A stretch of 64,000 bases of DNA from Neoluteolibacter marinus. Lineage in GTDB: Bacteria > Verrucomicrobiota > Verrucomicrobiia > Verrucomicrobiales > Akkermansiaceae. Both the position numbers and the translations under genes were made by a program. The notes under the pieces are model-generated. The model had not been told where the DNA came from, made no database searches, and saw only the letters and a list, made by a program, of their open reading frames with translations. Positions 39,843 to 47,872 of the stretch are shown here, piece after piece (positions within the stretch are counted from its first letter, which is position 1; each line of letters opens with the position of its first letter). The stretch spans positions 37,286-101,285 of the forward strand of contig NZ_JACZFQ010000016.1 of assembly GCF_014904755.1 (NCBI RefSeq), in the 5' to 3' direction.

Positions 39843-41225
39843 TCATTTTCTCTTGTCCCACTCGCGGCGGTCCCGCGACCGGACGGAGAAGACGATGGGA
39901 ACACCGGCAACCGGGTTGAACTCGCGCAACCGGTTGGCGAGGTACTGTTCGTAGCTCGCCGGCATCAAGGCCTTGTCGTTGACGAAGAGCACGAAGGTCG
40001 GCACCGGGATGGTGCTGTATTTTTCCTCCACGGCGGCGGTCGCGTAATAGAGTTTCAGCCGCTTGGCCGAGCGCTTGTCCGAGGGCGGCGGATTGATCTG
40101 GAAGGCCTCCTGGAGCATGCGATTGAGCTTGCCCGTGCTCGGCACCTTGCGGGCCCCCTTCTTGATCGCGAGAACCTTCTTGAGGACCTGCTCGACGGCC
40201 TGGCCGCTCTTGGCGGAAACGGTGACGAAGGGAGCGTAGCTCAGGAAGAAGAGCTCGCGCTTCACGTGGTCGGTCGCCTCGGCCATGCGCGCCTTCATCG
40301 GCGCGTCCGGGTGATAGAGGTCGAATTTGTTGAGGACGATCAGGCAGGGCTTGTTCTCCTTCAGGATCTCCTGGGCGATTTTGCGGTCCTGGGCGCTGAT
40401 CCCGGCGGCCAGGTCGATGACCAGCACGCAGAGGTCAGCGCGGCGGATCGCCCGCTCGGTGCGCATCGCGGAGAAGACCTCGACCGAGGTGTCGCGTTTC
40501 GCCCGCGGCCGGAGCCCGGCGGTGTCGATGAGGGTGAATCGTTCGCCGCCGTGGTCGCAGGGCAGGTCGATCGCGTCGCGGGTGGTGCCGGCGATGTCGG
40601 AAACGATGGTCCGCCGGTCGTTGAGGATGGCGTTGACCAGCGACGACTTACCGGCGTTCGGCTTGCCGACGATGGCGAGCTTGATGCCGGCGGCCTCGGC
40701 TTCCTCGATGGCTTCCTGGATCTCGCCTTCGAGCGGCTTGATGATCTCGTCGATCCGTTGGGTGAGGTCGTTCATCCCGCGGCCGTGCTCGGCGGAAATG
40801 CAGGCGGGATCGCCGAAGCCGAGGCGGCTGAACTCGTCGGTGGCGCGGACGTGCTTGTCGTCGTCGACCTTGTTGACCACCAGCATCACCGGCAGCTGGG
40901 CCTTGCGCAGCTTGGCGCCGAGGTCGAGGTCGACCGGCGTCAGCCCTTCATGGGCGTCGACGACGAACAGGATCAGGTTCGCGGTCTGCATCGCGATGTC
41001 GGCCTCCAGCGTGACCTGGGCGCCGAAGCCGTCGTCGAGCGTGGCGCCGATGCCGCCGGTGTCGATGAGGGTGCAGGGTACGGCCGTCGCCAGGCAGGGC
41101 GCGGAGATGCGGTCGCGCGTCACGCCGGGCTGGTCGTGGACGATGGCGATCTTCCGCTTGGCCAGGCGGTTGAAGAGCGCGGACTTCCCGACGTTGGGGC
41201 GTCCGACGATGGCGACGGTGGGCAT
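39843..41225 (-). CDS. der: Ribosome-associated GTPase Der (EngA)
   Basis: A double GTPase needed for 50S subunit maturation; 460 residues. First G domain: GRPNVGKSALFNRLAKR (residues 7-23), DTGGIG near 55, NKVDD near 120. Second G domain: GKPNAGKSSLVN near 188, DTAGLRPRAK near 235, NKFDLYHPD near 300. A C-terminal KH-like domain follows (RMLQEAFQINPPPS, LKLYYATAA, FVLFVNDKALMPASYEQYL). The second G4 is NKFD where NKWD is usual. It sits between pgsA and the Opp ATPase, all on the minus strand. Confidence 0.97.
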   Translation of the reverse strand: MPTVAIVGRPNVGKSALFNRLAKRKIAIVHDQPGVTRDRISAPCLATAVPCTLIDTGGIGATLDDGFGAQVTLEADIAMQTANLILFVVDAHEGLTPVDLDLGAKLRKAQLPVMLVVNKVDDDKHVRATDEFSRLGFGDPACISAEHGRGMNDLTQRIDEIIKPLEGEIQEAIEEAEAAGIKLAIVGKPNAGKSSLVNAILNDRRTIVSDIAGTTRDAIDLPCDHGGERFTLIDTAGLRPRAKRDTSVEVFSAMRTERAIRRADLCVLVIDLAAGISAQDRKIAQEILKENKPCLIVLNKFDLYHPDAPMKARMAEATDHVKRELFFLSYAPFVTVSAKSGQAVEQVLKKVLAIKKGARKVPSTGKLNRMLQEAFQINPPPSDKRSAKRLKLYYATAAVEEKYSTIPVPTFVLFVNDKALMPASYEQYLANRLREFNPVAGVPIVFSVRSRDRREWDKRK

Positions 41226-41265
41226 GCCCGGGGCTTACGGTAGCAAGCCGCGGGTAGCAAGGGCA

Positions 41266-41853
41266 TTACGGCGGGGTGACCGGGGCGTTCCTGAGCTGCC
41301 GGCTGGCCTCGAGGTAGTAGTTCACGGCCGACCAGAGGGTGAAGAGCGCCGCCACCAGGCACGGGTAGAGCGGCGGCAGGATGTCGACTTTCAGCATCAC
41401 CCAGCCGATCGCGAACATCTGGGTGACGGTGCAGACCTTGCCGGTCCAGTGGGGCGAGTAGTGGACCTCGCGGGCGGTGCGCTTGACCAGGATGATGCCG
41501 AGGACGATCAGGGTGTCGCGGGTGATGACCAGCCAGGCGAACCACTGCGGCATCCGCCAGTCATGCTCGCCCCAGGGAAAGGCGCTGAGGAAGACGATGG
41601 CGGTGATCAGCAGGAACTTGTCGGCGAGGGGGTCGATGAAGGCGCCGAACTTGGACTTCTGGTTGAAGCGGCGGGCGATCCAGCCGTCGACGCCGTCGGT
41701 GGCGGAGGCGATCACGAACAGCGCCAGCGCGGTCCAGCGCAGCCTTTCGTCCGGCTCGCGGGCCGCCACGCTCATCCCGTACCTCGCCACGTACACCGCG
41801 AAGACCGGCACCATGAAAATGCGGCCGAGGGTGATCTTGCTGGCGAGGGTCAT
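41266..41853 (-). CDS. pgsA: CDP-diacylglycerol-glycerol-3-phosphate 3-phosphatidyltransferase
   Basis: Integral membrane enzyme that makes phosphatidylglycerophosphate; 195 residues with about five helices. The CDP-alcohol phosphotransferase signature reads DGVDGWIARRFN then KFGAFIDPLADK, with all conserved aspartates and the DGxxAR core present. The start MTLASKITLGRIFMVP is at 41853; a longer frame upstream has no family similarity. Together with cdsA at 44 kb it covers early phospholipid synthesis. It is 40 bases upstream of der and divergent from a GntP permease. Confidence 0.95.
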   Translation of the reverse strand: MTLASKITLGRIFMVPVFAVYVARYGMSVAAREPDERLRWTALALFVIASATDGVDGWIARRFNQKSKFGAFIDPLADKFLLITAIVFLSAFPWGEHDWRMPQWFAWLVITRDTLIVLGIILVKRTAREVHYSPHWTGKVCTVTQMFAIGWVMLKVDILPPLYPCLVAALFTLWSAVNYYLEASRQLRNAPVTPP

Positions 41854-41951
41854 CGGCCGGAAGTTTCGCACGGTGGCGGGCTTTTTGCGAGTCCCTGGTG
41901 TTGTCTCGATTGGGGCGTGACGCGGCGCGCCGATTCTGGCGGGCTCGGCGG

Positions 41952-43313
41952 ATGTTGTCCGACCACCCGCTGCTGGCCGTGATCGCCGCCGTTGGCCTGT
42001 TGCTGGGCCTGATCCTGTGGCTGCGCTGGCAGGCCTTTGTCGCCCTCTTGGTTTCGAGCCTGATATTTGCAGTGCTGGTGGGGATGCCGCTCGACGCGAT
42101 CCCGGCGACGGTGGTGGACGGGATGGGCAAGAGCCTCGGCCTGGTGGCGGTGTTGGTCGGTTTGGGGGCGATTTTCGGCGCGATGCTGGAGCACTCGGGC
42201 GGGGCCCACGCGCTGGCCAAGGGCATGATCCGGCTGACCGGACCGAAGGGCGCACCGTGGGCGCTGATGGTGGCGGGCTTCCTGATCTCGATCCCCGTGT
42301 TCCTCGACGTGGCCCTGGTGATCCTTTGCCCGCTGCTTTTCGCGATGGCCCGCAGCCAGCGGAAGCCGGTTCTGTATTTCGGCCTGCCGCTCCTGGCGGG
42401 GCTGGCGGTCACGCATTCTTTCGTCCCGCCCACTCCCGGGCCGATCATCGTGGCGGAGTACCTCGGGGTGTCGTTGGGGCCGGTGATCCTCGCCGGGGTG
42501 CTGTGCGGATTGCCGGGAGCGATCCTCGCGGGGCCGGTCTTCTCCAAGTGGATCGTGCCCCGGCTGAACCTGGAGGTGCCGGAGCAAATCGCGGAGGAAG
42601 AGGAGGCGACCCTGGATCGCCCGATGGCGTGGATCACCGCGGCGCTCATCCTCGCGCCGATCCTGCTGATCCTGGCGGCGTCGCTGGTCGACCTGCAGGT
42701 CGGCAAGGAGGTCATCGAAAGCCAGGGCCGGAGTCCCGGGCATGCCTTGCTATCGTTCTTGGGGCATCCGATCGCCGCCTTGTTGCTCTCGACCCTCGCG
42801 GCGATGGCCGTGCTCGCGTTCCGGTTCAAGGCCGGGCGGAGCGAGCTTCAGGAGCTGGCGACCAAGTCGCTCGGACCCGCCGGGATCATCATCCTGGTGA
42901 CCGGCGCCGGCGGGGTATTCAAGCAGGTGCTGGTCGACAGCGGGGCGGGCAAGGCGCTGGCCACGGGAATGCAGACCTTGCCCGTCGGGCCGCTGGTGCT
43001 TGCGTGGCTGTTGACCACCGTGGTGAGGGTCAGCCAGGGCTCGGCCACGGTGGCGATGACCGCCGGGGCGGCCTTGATGGCGCCCTTGGTCGAGCAAATG
43101 GACCTGGGACCGATGAAGCTGGCGCTGCTGGTCGCGGCGATCGCCGCCGGCGCGACCACGGCGTCGCACGTCAACGACAGCGGGTTCTGGATGATCAGCC
43201 GCTACCTCAAGCTCACCGAAAAGCAGACGCTGAAGTCGTGGACCGTGGCGGAGACGATCATCTCGCTGGTCGGTCTGGCGATGGCGATGCTGCTGTGGAA
43301 CGTGGTCGGCTGA
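41952..43313 (+). CDS. GntP-family gluconate/sugar-acid permease
   Basis: A 453-residue membrane transporter with 12-14 helices. Start MLSDHPLLAVIAAVG; an ATG at 41898 would add 18 basic residues. Family blocks: GLVAVLVGLGAIFGAMLEHSGG near 65, FLISIPVFLDVALVILCPL near 115, HSFVPPTPGPIIVAEYLG near 155 and SQGSATVAMTAGAALMAP near 365, which match GntP/GntT. Likely substrate is gluconate or a related hydroxy acid. It is alone here, with no gluconate kinase nearby. It fits the presence of periplasmic sugar dehydrogenases that could make aldonic acids. Confidence 0.92.
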   Translation: MLSDHPLLAVIAAVGLLLGLILWLRWQAFVALLVSSLIFAVLVGMPLDAIPATVVDGMGKSLGLVAVLVGLGAIFGAMLEHSGGAHALAKGMIRLTGPKGAPWALMVAGFLISIPVFLDVALVILCPLLFAMARSQRKPVLYFGLPLLAGLAVTHSFVPPTPGPIIVAEYLGVSLGPVILAGVLCGLPGAILAGPVFSKWIVPRLNLEVPEQIAEEEEATLDRPMAWITAALILAPILLILAASLVDLQVGKEVIESQGRSPGHALLSFLGHPIAALLLSTLAAMAVLAFRFKAGRSELQELATKSLGPAGIIILVTGAGGVFKQVLVDSGAGKALATGMQTLPVGPLVLAWLLTTVVRVSQGSATVAMTAGAALMAPLVEQMDLGPMKLALLVAAIAAGATTASHVNDSGFWMISRYLKLTEKQTLKSWTVAETIISLVGLAMAMLLWNVVG

Positions 43314-43320
43314 GCCCACG

Positions 43321-43356
43321 AAAAAACCCGGAGGCGGGTCAACGCGCTCCGGGTTT
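43321..43356 (-). terminator. Rho-independent terminator, EF-hand gene (possibly bidirectional)
   Basis: A 9-bp perfect stem, AACCCGGAG (43325-43333) with CTCCGGGTT (43347-43355). On the minus strand it ends in TTTTTT; on the plus strand only TTT follows, so it may also act weakly for the GntP gene. Confidence 0.82.
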
Positions 43357-43383
43357 CGTAGGGTGGGTCGGGATGCCTGCGGC

Positions 43384-43872
43384 TTATTCGCCGGCCGGTG
43401 GCGCCTTGCGTTCGCCGCGGTTCGGACGGCCTTCGCCGCGCGGGCCTCCCTGGCCGCGGGCACCTGCGCGCATCATCGGCAGTTCCTCGCCGGCTTCGCG
43501 GGCGGCCTTCACTTCCTCGGGATCGAGGCGGCCGTTCTTGTTCGCGTCGTATTTTTCGACGAGGGCCTTGCGCTTGGCCTGCATGGCTTCACGGGCGGCC
43601 TTGCTTTCCTCGTCGTTGAGCTTGCCGTCGCCGTCCTTGTCGAACTCGGCGATCATCTTCTTGCGGGCTTCCTCGCGCTTGGCCTGCATGGCTTCGCGGG
43701 CGGCCTTGCTTTCCTCGTCGTTGAGCTTGCCGTCGCCGTCCTTGTCGAACTCCTCCAGCACGGCGGGGGGCACTTGCCGCGGGCCGCGGTTTTCGCGCCG
43801 GGGCGCGTCCTGGGCTTGGGCGGCAAGGGTGCCGGCGAGAGCCAGGGTGATCAGGGTCATTGTCGTTTTCAT
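43384..43872 (-). CDS. Exported EF-hand calcium-binding protein
   Basis: A 162-residue secreted protein. The signal peptide is MKTTMTLITLALAGTLAAQAQD. Three EF-hand loops are visible: DKDGDGKLNDEE twice and DANKNGRLDPEE once, each with acidic residues at 1, 3, 5 and 12. Between them are long Lys/Arg/Ala-rich helices (SKAAREAMQAKR). The C-terminus is Gly/Arg/Pro-rich and basic. The first two loops and helices are encoded by a nearly perfect 78-base direct repeat. Proteins of this type are common in Planctomycetes/Verrucomicrobia; role unknown, Ca binding inferred. Confidence 0.88.
   Translation of the reverse strand: MKTTMTLITLALAGTLAAQAQDAPRRENRGPRQVPPAVLEEFDKDGDGKLNDEESKAAREAMQAKREEARKKMIAEFDKDGDGKLNDEESKAAREAMQAKRKALVEKYDANKNGRLDPEEVKAAREAGEELPMMRAGARGQGGPRGEGRPNRGERKAPPAGE
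43570..43752 (-). repeat. 78-base direct repeat within the EF-hand gene
   Basis: Positions 43570-43647 and 43675-43752 are identical at 77 of 78 bases, spaced by 105 bases (35 codons). The repeat encodes an EF-hand loop with its exiting helix. Near-identity at synonymous sites points to a recent duplication or gene conversion. Confidence 0.95.
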
Positions 43873-44011
43873 GGTATCGGTTGTAATCGGTTTGATGTGG
43901 GTCCGACGGGTGGCCATCCGTAGTTGCTGGAAAGAACCCGGGGCCGTTCGCAAGGTTGCGCGACGGAATCAATTTGCCTCGCGCTGCTTCGCGGTCTTGG
44001 ATTCGCCCCGG

Positions 44012-45010
44012 ATGCCCAGCCCCGCACCAGACACTTCGAAACGAACCACCTTCCTGCGCCGCAGCGCGAGCACGCTCGGCCTGTGGGCGGTGGTCGCCGC
44101 GGCCTTCGCCAGCCGCCAGGGATGGGCCTATGTCGGGATGATGGGCGTCCTGGTCGTCCTCGCGACGATCGAGTATTTCCGGATGCTGAAGGGCGCCGGG
44201 GTGAAGTGCTTCCCGCGTTTCGGCCTGCTGCTGGCGGTGGCGTATTCGCTGGCCCTTTACTGGCTGCTGCTGGACAGTGGCGTTCTTTTGGAAAGTGGTG
44301 CCACCCGGATCGATGAACTTGCGGATCCGGGCACCGGCTATATCGCCAGCCACGATTCTTCCTATCTGATCCTTCCGGATGACTGGTTTGATGGCGCCGC
44401 CATCTTTCTGGCGATCGCCGGAGCCTTTGTTCTTCAACTGCGGCATCCCATCCGCGGGTTGGAACCGCTCCAAGCTGTTGCTTCGAGCCTGCTCGGCTTC
44501 ATCTACATCGCCTTCCTCTTCAACTTCGCCGCGAAGCTCGTATTCGTGGTTCCCGGTGAAGGCCAGGTGCCGGGAGCGATGGCCCTGCTGTGGCTGATCG
44601 CGGTAACCAAGTTCACCGACATGGGCGCCTACATCGTCGGATCGGCGATCGGCCGCCACAAGATGATCCCCCACGTCAGCCCGGGGAAAACCTGGCAGGG
44701 TTTCGGCGGCGCGATCTTCTTCGCCCTGCTCGCCGGCTGCGGGCTGTATGCCCTGTTCCACGACGACATGCCGGGCTTTGCCTCCGGACTGCACGTGCTG
44801 GGCGGATGGGGCGCGGTGATCGGGCTCAGCGTGTTGCTCGCCCTTCTGGCCGTGGTCGGCGACCTCGCCGAGAGCGTGGTGAAACGCAGCCTCAACGCGA
44901 AGGACTCGGGGAATTTCCTGCCGGGCATCGGCGGGGCGCTCGACCTCATCGACAGTCTCTGCTTCACGGCGCCGGTGCTGTATTTCTATCTCAAATGGGT
45001 GACGCTGTGA
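44012..45010 (+). CDS. cdsA: Phosphatidate cytidylyltransferase (CDP-diglyceride synthase)
   Basis: Membrane enzyme that makes CDP-diacylglycerol from phosphatidate and CTP; 332 residues with about eight helices. Diagnostic blocks: TKFTDMGAYIVGSAIGRHKMIPHVSPGKTW in parts (TDMGAYIVG, SPGKTWQG) near 210 and the signature SVVKRSLNAKDSGNFLPG then GGALDLIDSL near 290-320. The usual PGHGG is PGIGG here. The ATG at 44012 starts MPSPAPDTSKRTTFLRR; the longer open frame upstream is not protein-like. It overlaps the dxr start, giving a cdsA-dxr pair. Confidence 0.94.
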   Translation: MPSPAPDTSKRTTFLRRSASTLGLWAVVAAAFASRQGWAYVGMMGVLVVLATIEYFRMLKGAGVKCFPRFGLLLAVAYSLALYWLLLDSGVLLESGATRIDELADPGTGYIASHDSSYLILPDDWFDGAAIFLAIAGAFVLQLRHPIRGLEPLQAVASSLLGFIYIAFLFNFAAKLVFVVPGEGQVPGAMALLWLIAVTKFTDMGAYIVGSAIGRHKMIPHVSPGKTWQGFGGAIFFALLAGCGLYALFHDDMPGFASGLHVLGGWGAVIGLSVLLALLAVVGDLAESVVKRSLNAKDSGNFLPGIGGALDLIDSLCFTAPVLYFYLKWVTL

Positions 45011-46194
45011 AGGCTGCCGGGGCACGCAAGAAGGTGGTCCTTTTAGGGTCCACGGGATCGATTGGAAAATCCACCCTGGAGGTGGCGCGACTCTTGCCCG
45101 AGAGGGTCGAACTGGTCGGTCTGGCGGCGAACGGCAGTGTCGAGGCCCTCGCCGCGCAGGTTCGCGAAACCGGTGTCCGCCACGTGGCGCTGCATGATGC
45201 GAGCCGCATCGACGAGTTGCGCGCCCTGCTGCCGGCGGGCGTGGAGATTTACCCGGGTCCCGAGGGCTTGAGTGAACTCGCCACGCTGGGAGAGGCGGAC
45301 ATGGTCCTGGTGGCGATCGTTGGCACGGCCGGTTTGCAGCCGGCGCTCGCGGCGATCGAGGCCGGCAAGGATCTCGCGGTGGCTTCCAAGGAAATCCTGG
45401 TGATGGCCGGCGAGATCGTCACCGCGTCCGCGGCGCGCAAGGGCGTGAAGCTCCTGCCGGTCGACAGCGAGCACAACGCGATCTTCCAATGTCTCGACGG
45501 ACACGCGGGCGGCGAGAAGGAGGTCTCGCGGCTGATTCTCACGGCATCCGGCGGGCCGTTCCGGAATTTGCCCGCCGGGCAGCTTGCCGACGTGACCCTG
45601 GCCCAGGCGCTCAAGCACCCGACCTGGGAGATGGGGCGCAAGATCACCATCGATTCCGCCACGCTTTTCAACAAGGGCCTCGAAATGATCGAGGCGCGCT
45701 GGCTGTTCGGGATCGGCATGGAGCGGATCGACGTGATCGTTCATCCCCAGAGCATCGTGCATTCGATGGTCGAGTTCATCGACGGCTCGGTGCTGGCGCA
45801 GATGAGCACCACCGACATGTGTTTCCCCATCCAGTATGCGCTGACCTGGCCGGAGCGGCTGGCCGGCGGTTTGCAGCCCCTGGACTTTGCCAAGCTCGCG
45901 CGCCTGGAATTCGAGGAGCCCCGCCACCGCGATTTCCCGGCCTTGGGATTGGCCCGCGAGGCGGGATTGAAGGGCGGGACCTTGCCGGCGGTTTTCAATG
46001 CCGCCAACGAGGTCGCGGTCGATGCATTCATCGCGGGCGGGATCCGCTTCCCCGACATCTGGCGGGTGGTGGGTGAGGCCATGTCGCGCCACCAGGTGAC
46101 GGCCGCCTCGTCGCTGGAGGCGGTGATCGATGCCGACCGGTGGGCCCGGCGTGCAGCGCAGGAGGCTTGCAAAGGTCGGACAGCCGCGGGTTAG
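45007..46194 (+). CDS. dxr: 1-deoxy-D-xylulose 5-phosphate reductoisomerase
   Basis: NADPH-dependent first committed step of the MEP isoprenoid pathway; about 395 residues. The N-terminal dinucleotide site reads VVLLGSTGSIGKSTLEV; ASKEILVMAGE near 125, PVDSEHNAIFQCL near 150, metal and substrate blocks TASGGPFR near 180, HPTWEMGRKITIDSATLFNKGLE in parts (HPTWEMG, ATLFNKGLE) near 210, HPQSIVHSMVEF near 250. The start may be GTG at 45007 (overlapping the cdsA stop, GTGA) or ATG at 44995. Pairs functionally with ispD at 15.5 kb. Confidence 0.96.
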   Translation: MKAAGARKKVVLLGSTGSIGKSTLEVARLLPERVELVGLAANGSVEALAAQVRETGVRHVALHDASRIDELRALLPAGVEIYPGPEGLSELATLGEADMVLVAIVGTAGLQPALAAIEAGKDLAVASKEILVMAGEIVTASAARKGVKLLPVDSEHNAIFQCLDGHAGGEKEVSRLILTASGGPFRNLPAGQLADVTLAQALKHPTWEMGRKITIDSATLFNKGLEMIEARWLFGIGMERIDVIVHPQSIVHSMVEFIDGSVLAQMSTTDMCFPIQYALTWPERLAGGLQPLDFAKLARLEFEEPRHRDFPALGLAREAGLKGGTLPAVFNAANEVAVDAFIAGGIRFPDIWRVVGEAMSRHQVTAASSLEAVIDADRWARRAAQEACKGRTAAG

Positions 46195-46318
46195 CCGGAC
46201 CCGTCACGGGGCCACCCGGATTCAGGAGCGTGGGATTGAGACAGGGCCCGGGGCGGCGATGTCATCGGTCGAGAGAGCGGGAAGGCCGACCGCGTAAAAG
46301 ACCAAGCAACCCATCATC

Positions 46319-47821
46319 ATGAAATTCCGCCTGCTGCTCACCGGAGCCGCCGCCACCCTTCTCGCGATCAGTTCCGCTCTCGCGGCAAGGCCCAACATCG
46401 TGCTGTTTGTCACCGACGACCAGAGCCCGATCGCGGGCTGCTATGGTTCTCCCCTGATCCAGACCCCGTTCCTCGACCAGCTTGCCGCGGAAGGCACGCG
46501 CTTCACCAACGCCTACGCCACCACCGCATCCTGCTCGGCGAGCCGCTCGGTGATGCTCACGGGCCTGCAGAACCACGCCAACGGGCAGTTCGGGCACACC
46601 CACGACTACCACAAGTTCGATACCTTCAAGAGCTGCGCCGCCCTCAGCTTGCCGAACCAGCTGCGCGCCAACGGCTATCGCACCGCCCACATCGGCAAGC
46701 TCCACGTGGCCCCGGAGGTCGTCTATCAGTTCGACCGGTATCTCCCCGAGAAGGGCGGCGGTCACAACACCCCGGCCTGGGTCGAGTCCTGCAAGCCCTT
46801 GTTCAACGAGGAGTCGGACAAGCCCTTCTTCCTGTGCTTCTGGACCCACGATCCGCACCGCAGCGGGGACGTCGAGGAGAGCGCTCCGGAGAAGCTGAAG
46901 CCGAACCGTTTCGGCAATCCGCCGGCCGGCAAATCGTATCCGGGGACCCCGGAGCTCGTGTATGACCCGGCCGAGGTTCCTGTTCCCGCTTACCTGCCGG
47001 ACACCATCGAGTGCCGCCGCGAGATCGCCCAGTACTACCAGAGCTGCACCCGCACCGACAAGGCGCTGGGCAAGCTCGTCGAGGCTCTCAAGGAGGCCGG
47101 GCAGTACGAAAACACGATGATCATCTACACGGCGGATCACGGCATGGCTTTCCCCGGGGCGAAGACCACGGTTTACGAGGCCGGCCTCAAGGTTCCCTTC
47201 GTGGTCCGCATGCCGGGCGCGGCGGCCGGGGGAATCGTCAACGACGCGATGATTTCTCATGTCGATATCACGCCGTCGCTGCTGGACGCGGCCGGTGGCT
47301 ACGAGGCCGGCAAGCAGGCTCCCAAGCACTTGTTGCCGGTGCCGAAGGTCGGCCGCGGCGAAAACGCGGGGTTCAAGTTCGACCGCTATCACGGGCGCTC
47401 CTGGCTGCCGCTGCTCGATTCGCGGGACTCCACGGGGTGGGACGAGGTATTCGCCTCGCACACCTTCCATGAAATCCAGATGTACTACCCGATGCGCGCC
47501 GTCATCGGCCGCCACTACAAGCTGATCTGGAACATCGCCGCGCCGCTGCCCTATCCCTTCGCCTCGGACCTCTGGGCGGCGTCCACCTGGCAGGCGCAGT
47601 ATGAAAAGGGCATGGATGCCAATTACGGCAACCGCAGCGTGGATTCGTACATCCACCGTCCTCCCTTCGAGCTCTACAACATCACGGACGACCCGGCGGA
47701 GTCGCGCAATCTGGCCGGGGATCCGGAGTTTGCCGGCAAGCTCGGCGAGCGCAAGCAGCGGCTCAAGCTGAAGCAGGAGGAGACCCGCGATCCGTGGCGC
47801 ATCAAGTGGCGCTACGAGTGA
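46319..47821 (+). CDS. Exported sulfatase (N-sulfoglucosamine sulfohydrolase-like)
   Basis: A 500-residue secreted sulfatase. A signal peptide covers MKFRLLLTGAAATLLAISSALA. Metal site: NIVLFVTDDQSP (Asp33/34). The formylglycine motif is CSASRSVMLTG, Cys72, the CxAxR variant of the usual CxPSR, followed by GLQNHANGQFGHTHDYH, a layout close to heparan N-sulfatases. YTADHGMAFPGAKTTVYEAGLKVPF in parts (TADHGMAF, YEAGLKVPF) near 280 completes the active site. It needs a formylglycine-generating enzyme, which is not in the window. Likely role is desulfation of a host or algal polysaccharide. Confidence 0.92.
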   Translation: MKFRLLLTGAAATLLAISSALAARPNIVLFVTDDQSPIAGCYGSPLIQTPFLDQLAAEGTRFTNAYATTASCSASRSVMLTGLQNHANGQFGHTHDYHKFDTFKSCAALSLPNQLRANGYRTAHIGKLHVAPEVVYQFDRYLPEKGGGHNTPAWVESCKPLFNEESDKPFFLCFWTHDPHRSGDVEESAPEKLKPNRFGNPPAGKSYPGTPELVYDPAEVPVPAYLPDTIECRREIAQYYQSCTRTDKALGKLVEALKEAGQYENTMIIYTADHGMAFPGAKTTVYEAGLKVPFVVRMPGAAAGGIVNDAMISHVDITPSLLDAAGGYEAGKQAPKHLLPVPKVGRGENAGFKFDRYHGRSWLPLLDSRDSTGWDEVFASHTFHEIQMYYPMRAVIGRHYKLIWNIAAPLPYPFASDLWAASTWQAQYEKGMDANYGNRSVDSYIHRPPFELYNITDDPAESRNLAGDPEFAGKLGERKQRLKLKQEETRDPWRIKWRYE

Positions 47822-47872
47822 CCGCGGAGCCCGTCATTGACGCGGCCGCCATGCTCGTTTCCCATCCAGCGC

